A stretch of DNA of 64,000 nt from Chryseobacterium viscerum (GTDB taxonomy: Bacteria; Bacteroidota; Bacteroidia; Flavobacteriales; Weeksellaceae). This document shows positions 60,829 to 64,000 of the stretch, in pieces (positions within the stretch are counted from its first letter, which is position 1; each line of letters begins with the position of its first letter). The stretch covers positions 310,001 through 374,000 of the forward strand of contig NZ_PPEG02000001.1 in the NCBI RefSeq assembly GCF_002899945.2. Reading direction: 5' to 3'. The notes under the pieces were generated by a model. It did not search any database. It was not told the DNA's origin and saw only the letters and a program-made list of their open reading frames with translations. The position numbers and the translations under genes are program-made.

Positions 60829-61962
60829 ATGAGAATACTAAAGTATATGATAGGCGGAGCCGTAGCAGGTGCTGCAGCAGCTTATTTTCTGGGATATGAT
60901 TATTTATTTAGTGGTATCTCCAAAACCTATCTTAAAGGAAAATCAAGTGCCTATATTGATGACGGAAATCTTTTCCCGAGCAACCCTATTGCTACAGAAG
61001 AACCCAGGCTGTGGGAAGAAGATCCTGATTACAATAAAAAAGAACTACCTAAACATTTAGTTGAAAACTTAGAACACTCCAAAACAGCATCTTTTGTAGT
61101 GATACGGAATGGGAAAATTCTTCATGAGCAATATTGGGACGGGTACAACCAACTGTCACAAACCAATTCTTTTTCTATGGCAAAGGCAGTCACTGTCATG
61201 CTTTTGGGAAAAGCACTGGAAGAAGGTATTATTCCCTCTATTGATGAAAAGTTCTCTGATATTTATTCGGAATTTAAAAATAAGCCAATAGGAAACCGGG
61301 TTACCCTTAAAAACTTAGCTCAAATGGAAGCCGGATTGGACTGGAATGAAAATTACAACAATCCTTTTTTTCCTAATGCCAAAGCCTATTACGGAAAGAG
61401 CCTTGTAAAAGCCGTATTTCCAAGAAATTTTAAAGAAGAACCAGGAACCAGATTTGAATATCAAAGCGGTTCTACACAGCTTCTTGGTTTTGCCCTTAGA
61501 AAAACAATCGATAAGCCACTGGCTGGGTATTTATCAGAAAAATTCTGGGTTCCTTTGGGAATGGAACAAAATGCCAAATGGAGTACAGACGATTATGGAA
61601 TGGAAAAAACCTACTGCTGTATTCATTCCAATGCAAGAGATTTTGCCAAGCTGGGACAATTATTTCTGGATGATGGAAAAGTTGGGGATCAGCAAATTCT
61701 CAACGTTGATTTTATTGAACAGATGAGAACTCCTACAGAAAAATCCGAAAACATCTATGGAATGGGACTTTGGATCAATCATGATAATCCAATCAAACAT
61801 TATTATTTCCTGGGATTGCAGGGACAATATATTATTATGGTTCCGGAGCACCATATGGTGATTGTAAAAACCGGAAGCTACTCCAACAACCCTAAAAATG
61901 ATAGAGGAAGACCCGACCAGGTTAGATTCTTTGTGAATGAAATTGTATCTTTATTCCCATAG
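60829..61962 (+). CDS. Serine hydrolase (class C beta-lactamase fold)
   Basis: A 377-residue member of the beta-lactamase/DD-peptidase-like serine hydrolases. The catalytic SxxK is SMAK (Ser116, Lys119), the likely Tyr motif is in FEYQSGSTQ, and the segment MGLWINHDNP follows. An N-terminal hydrophobic stretch (MIGGAVAGAAAAYFLGYDYL) anchors or exports it. The layout recalls 6-aminohexanoate-dimer hydrolases and esterase EstB more than true beta-lactamases. Its substrate is unknown. The next gene starts 2 bp later. Confidence 0.88.
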   Translation: MRILKYMIGGAVAGAAAAYFLGYDYLFSGISKTYLKGKSSAYIDDGNLFPSNPIATEEPRLWEEDPDYNKKELPKHLVENLEHSKTASFVVIRNGKILHEQYWDGYNQLSQTNSFSMAKAVTVMLLGKALEEGIIPSIDEKFSDIYSEFKNKPIGNRVTLKNLAQMEAGLDWNENYNNPFFPNAKAYYGKSLVKAVFPRNFKEEPGTRFEYQSGSTQLLGFALRKTIDKPLAGYLSEKFWVPLGMEQNAKWSTDDYGMEKTYCCIHSNARDFAKLGQLFLDDGKVGDQQILNVDFIEQMRTPTEKSENIYGMGLWINHDNPIKHYYFLGLQGQYIIMVPEHHMVIVKTGSYSNNPKNDRGRPDQVRFFVNEIVSLFP

Positions 61963-61964
61963 AA

Positions 61965-62579
61965 ATGATGGAAAAATACAGCTCAAAAATAGATGCTTAT
62001 ATTGAAAAATCACAGGATTTTGCCAAACCGATATTGCATTATATCCGTGAAATTGTGCATGAGTTCTGTCCGGAAGCAGAAGAAACCATGAAATGGAGTT
62101 TTCCCCATTTTATCTACAAAGGGAAAAATCTTTGTGCTATGGCTTCTTTTAAACAGCACTGTACCTTTGGGTTCTGGCTGGAAAAAGAAATGAAAACCAT
62201 GCAGCAAATCACTCAGGATATTGAAAAAAACTCAATGTTCAGCTTAGGGAAAATCACTATACCCGAAGACCTTCCTTCCAAACCTCAGCTTAAAAATGCC
62301 ATTAAAGAAGCCATGGAACTTACAGATATGGGAGTTACCATGAAGAAAGCAGCCCCTTCCAAAACGGAAATGGAAGTTCCGGATTATTTTCAATCAGCTT
62401 TAGATGCTCAACCAAAGGCTCTGGAAGTTTTTGAAAAAGCTTCACCATCATTCAGAAAAGAATACATCTCCTGGATTGTTGATGCTAAAACAGAGGTGAC
62501 CAGAAATAAGAGAATGGAACAGGCTCTGGAATGGATCGCTGAAGGTAAAGGCCGCAACTGGAAGTATGAGAGAAAATAA
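61965..62579 (+). CDS. DUF1801 / YdeI-type protein
   Basis: A 204-residue cytosolic protein with an N-terminal DUF1801 domain (AETMKWSFPHFIYKG at about 36-50 and FKQHCTFGFWLEKEM) and a C-terminal YdeI/OmpD-associated segment (FEKASPSFRKEYISWIVDAK and RMEQALEWIAEGKGRNWKY). Proteins of this build are widespread in Bacteroidota and of uncertain role, sometimes linked to stress or antimicrobial-peptide tolerance. A second ATG follows at once (61968). It is probably cotranscribed with the serine hydrolase gene. Confidence 0.85.
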   Translation: MMEKYSSKIDAYIEKSQDFAKPILHYIREIVHEFCPEAEETMKWSFPHFIYKGKNLCAMASFKQHCTFGFWLEKEMKTMQQITQDIEKNSMFSLGKITIPEDLPSKPQLKNAIKEAMELTDMGVTMKKAAPSKTEMEVPDYFQSALDAQPKALEVFEKASPSFRKEYISWIVDAKTEVTRNKRMEQALEWIAEGKGRNWKYERK

Positions 62580-62592
62580 AAACACATATGCA

Positions 62593-64000
62593 ATGAAGAA
62601 AAAAATTATTCACTTTTTCTTCCTTATTATTTCAATTTTTACATTTGCTCAAAAATTTGATTTTGAAGGGCAATATAGGTATGCCCGAATGCTCTCATCC
62701 AAAAATCCGGACAGCTCGGAAATCGTTCTGAATAAGATCATTGATTCTGCGCAGAGAAGAAATCTACCGGAATTTCTTGCAAAGGCATATTATTTAAAGT
62801 CTTTCAACAGCTATTTGAAATCTGATGCGGAGAAAAGTCTTGATTTTGCAGACAAAGCACTTAAAGTATCTATCAAAAGTGACTACAGCATTGGGAAAGC
62901 ACTGGCGTACAGAATGCAGGGAACTCAATATGCAAAGCTTGGGCTGCTTAAAGAGTCTTCAAAAAGTCTTCGAAATGCCCTAGCAGAAGTAAAAAACAAT
63001 AATACGGAAGAAGGACATGAGCTGAAAGGTATGATCTTTAATTCTTTTCTGATCCTTCTCAATAAGAACCAGTATAAAGAGAAAGAGTACTATTCTACAG
63101 GTGCCATTCAGGAATTTAAGAAACTTAAAAATGTAACCAGACGAAATGAATTGCTGATTTCCGCTTATACCAATATGGGGTATAATTTATCTGAAGTAAA
63201 AAAATTCAAGGAAGCCAAATATTATTTCGCAAATGCTCTTTCATTGGTAGGAGAAAGCAATTATTATCTCCGGGCCAATATTCTTAATGATATAGGATTT
63301 TCGTTTTCAAAACAGAATAAACCGGACAGTGCTGTGCTTTACTATCAGAAATCCCTGGCGATTGTAGACCAGTATGGTTTCAATGAAAAAAAGATTGAGG
63401 TTACCAAACATCTTGAAGAAGCGTATGCCTTGCTTCACGATGATTCCAATACCGAGAAATATAAAATTGAAAATCTTACATTAAAAGACAGCATTGCTTA
63501 CAATAAAGCCATGGCCGTCAACAAAACATTATCCAAAAAAGAGGAAAGTTTTCATCAACAGCTTAATGAAAGCCACAGCACTTCAAAAGGGCTTATTATA
63601 GCATGTCTTGCACTGATTCTTGTTTTAGGAGCTGCGATTTTCAATACCATCCGTCTCCGCAAAAAGCATAAAGAAACTGTTGCTAAAATTTACAGAGAAG
63701 GGATTTCTCCTGTTGTTTATGAAGAAGACCCACAGGAAGCTTCTGAAGATATTCAGACAAAAAACACCTCTACTCCGATTGAAATAAAAATTTCGCCTGA
63801 AGTAGAGGAAAACATACTAGATGGATTAAAAATTTTTGAAGAAAACCTTGAGTTTAACAACAAAAACATTTCTCGTTATAATCTTGCAAACACGCTGAAT
63901 ATCAACACAAAATACCTTTCAACGGTTATTAAGAGATATAAAAAATTCAATTTTAACCAATACATTAATCATCTGAGGATCAATTACATTGTCAATCAGT
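62593..64000 (+). CDS. TPR-containing AraC-type regulator, partial
   Basis: The gene is cut off by the right edge, so 469 codons are visible. The protein starts with a signal-like helix (MKKKIIHFFFLIISIFTFAQ), then several tetratricopeptide-type helix pairs (for example AYTNMGYNLSEVKKFKEAKYY-like region and DIGFSFSKQNKPDSAVLYYQ), a membrane helix (GLIIACLALILVLGAAIFN), and near the window end an AraC-type helix-turn-helix (NLANTLNINTKYLSTVIKRY). This build, TPR sensor outside and AraC domain inside the cell, is common in Chryseobacterium. Ligand and targets are unknown. Confidence 0.85.
   Translation, partial: MKKKIIHFFFLIISIFTFAQKFDFEGQYRYARMLSSKNPDSSEIVLNKIIDSAQRRNLPEFLAKAYYLKSFNSYLKSDAEKSLDFADKALKVSIKSDYSIGKALAYRMQGTQYAKLGLLKESSKSLRNALAEVKNNNTEEGHELKGMIFNSFLILLNKNQYKEKEYYSTGAIQEFKKLKNVTRRNELLISAYTNMGYNLSEVKKFKEAKYYFANALSLVGESNYYLRANILNDIGFSFSKQNKPDSAVLYYQKSLAIVDQYGFNEKKIEVTKHLEEAYALLHDDSNTEKYKIENLTLKDSIAYNKAMAVNKTLSKKEESFHQQLNESHSTSKGLIIACLALILVLGAAIFNTIRLRKKHKETVAKIYREGISPVVYEEDPQEASEDIQTKNTSTPIEIKISPEVEENILDGLKIFEENLEFNNKNISRYNLANTLNINTKYLSTVIKRYKKFNFNQYINHLRINYIVNQ

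Noticed and set aside
1..64000. Search by eye for tRNA, rRNA, CRISPR arrays, integrases and transposases
   Set aside because: None found. No run of regularly spaced repeats and no recombinase-like ORF is present; the glycan locus shows no sign of recent transfer such as flanking direct repeats.

Overview
The window is AT-rich chromosomal DNA from a Bacteroidota bacterium of the order Flavobacteriales, most like Chryseobacterium (Weeksellaceae). The signs are a SusC/SusD pair, type IX secretion C-terminal sorting domains, repeated flavobacterial -7 boxes (TAnnTTTG), very little Shine-Dalgarno signal, and a familiar house-keeping order (LUD protein, ftsH, rsfS, birA, then lptF/G-type permease, tgt, DUF4296, GT2). 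No tRNA, rRNA, CRISPR array, insertion sequence, prophage or plasmid gene was seen.

Layout. 1-12 kb: core genes (LUD protein fragment, ftsH, rsfS, birA, LptF/G permease, tgt, DUF4296 lipoprotein, polyprenol-phosphate mannosyltransferase, DUF4271, hemD, an oligopeptidase B-like S9 peptidase, a small unknown, an AHSA1 protein). 12-18.5 kb: a two-component system followed by an apparent metal-handling group: a lipoprotein with three His/Cys repeats, a Cys-rich secreted protein and a TonB-dependent receptor carrying two N-terminal heavy-metal-associated (HMA) domains. 18.7-39.5 kb: a large minus-strand polysaccharide utilization locus. Its content (two GH18 endo-beta-N-acetylglucosaminidases, two GH92, one GH125, one GH130, SusC/SusD, an MFS transporter, a ROK kinase, a phosphomannose-isomerase-like cupin and an AraC regulator) fits use of high-mannose N-glycans. 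39.6-44.8 kb: AraC regulator, OsmC, then a TetR-thiolase-thioesterase-FabF operon with a clear operator. 44.9-49.5 kb: an exported cupin, an exported Dabb protein and a porin, divergent from an OmpR-type two-component system. 49.5-64 kb: L,D-transpeptidase-like protein, DUF7079-like protein, lipoprotein MsrB, DUF445, pyrD, an RluA-family pseudouridine synthase, glyS, secreted unknowns, an M48 peptidase, a serine hydrolase, a DUF1801/YdeI protein and the start of a TPR-AraC regulator.

How the glycan locus probably works. The GH18 enzymes, exported by the type IX system, would release high-mannose glycans from glycoproteins. SusC/SusD would import them. GH92 and GH125 would trim alpha-mannose in the periplasm. 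The MFS protein would carry the remaining Man-beta-1,4-GlcNAc inward, and GH130 would split it with phosphate. The ROK kinase and cupin would pass mannose into fructose 6-phosphate. One GH92 has Gln where the family's catalytic acid Glu is expected, which suggests a mannosyl-phosphate substrate such as yeast mannan. Hairpins inside the locus probably divide it into transcription units.

The most promising less-described items are the HMA-fused receptor with its repeat lipoprotein, the Gln-variant GH92, a tRNA-guanine transglycosylase lacking its zinc cysteines, and a dispersed two-hairpin repeat present twice in opposite orientation.
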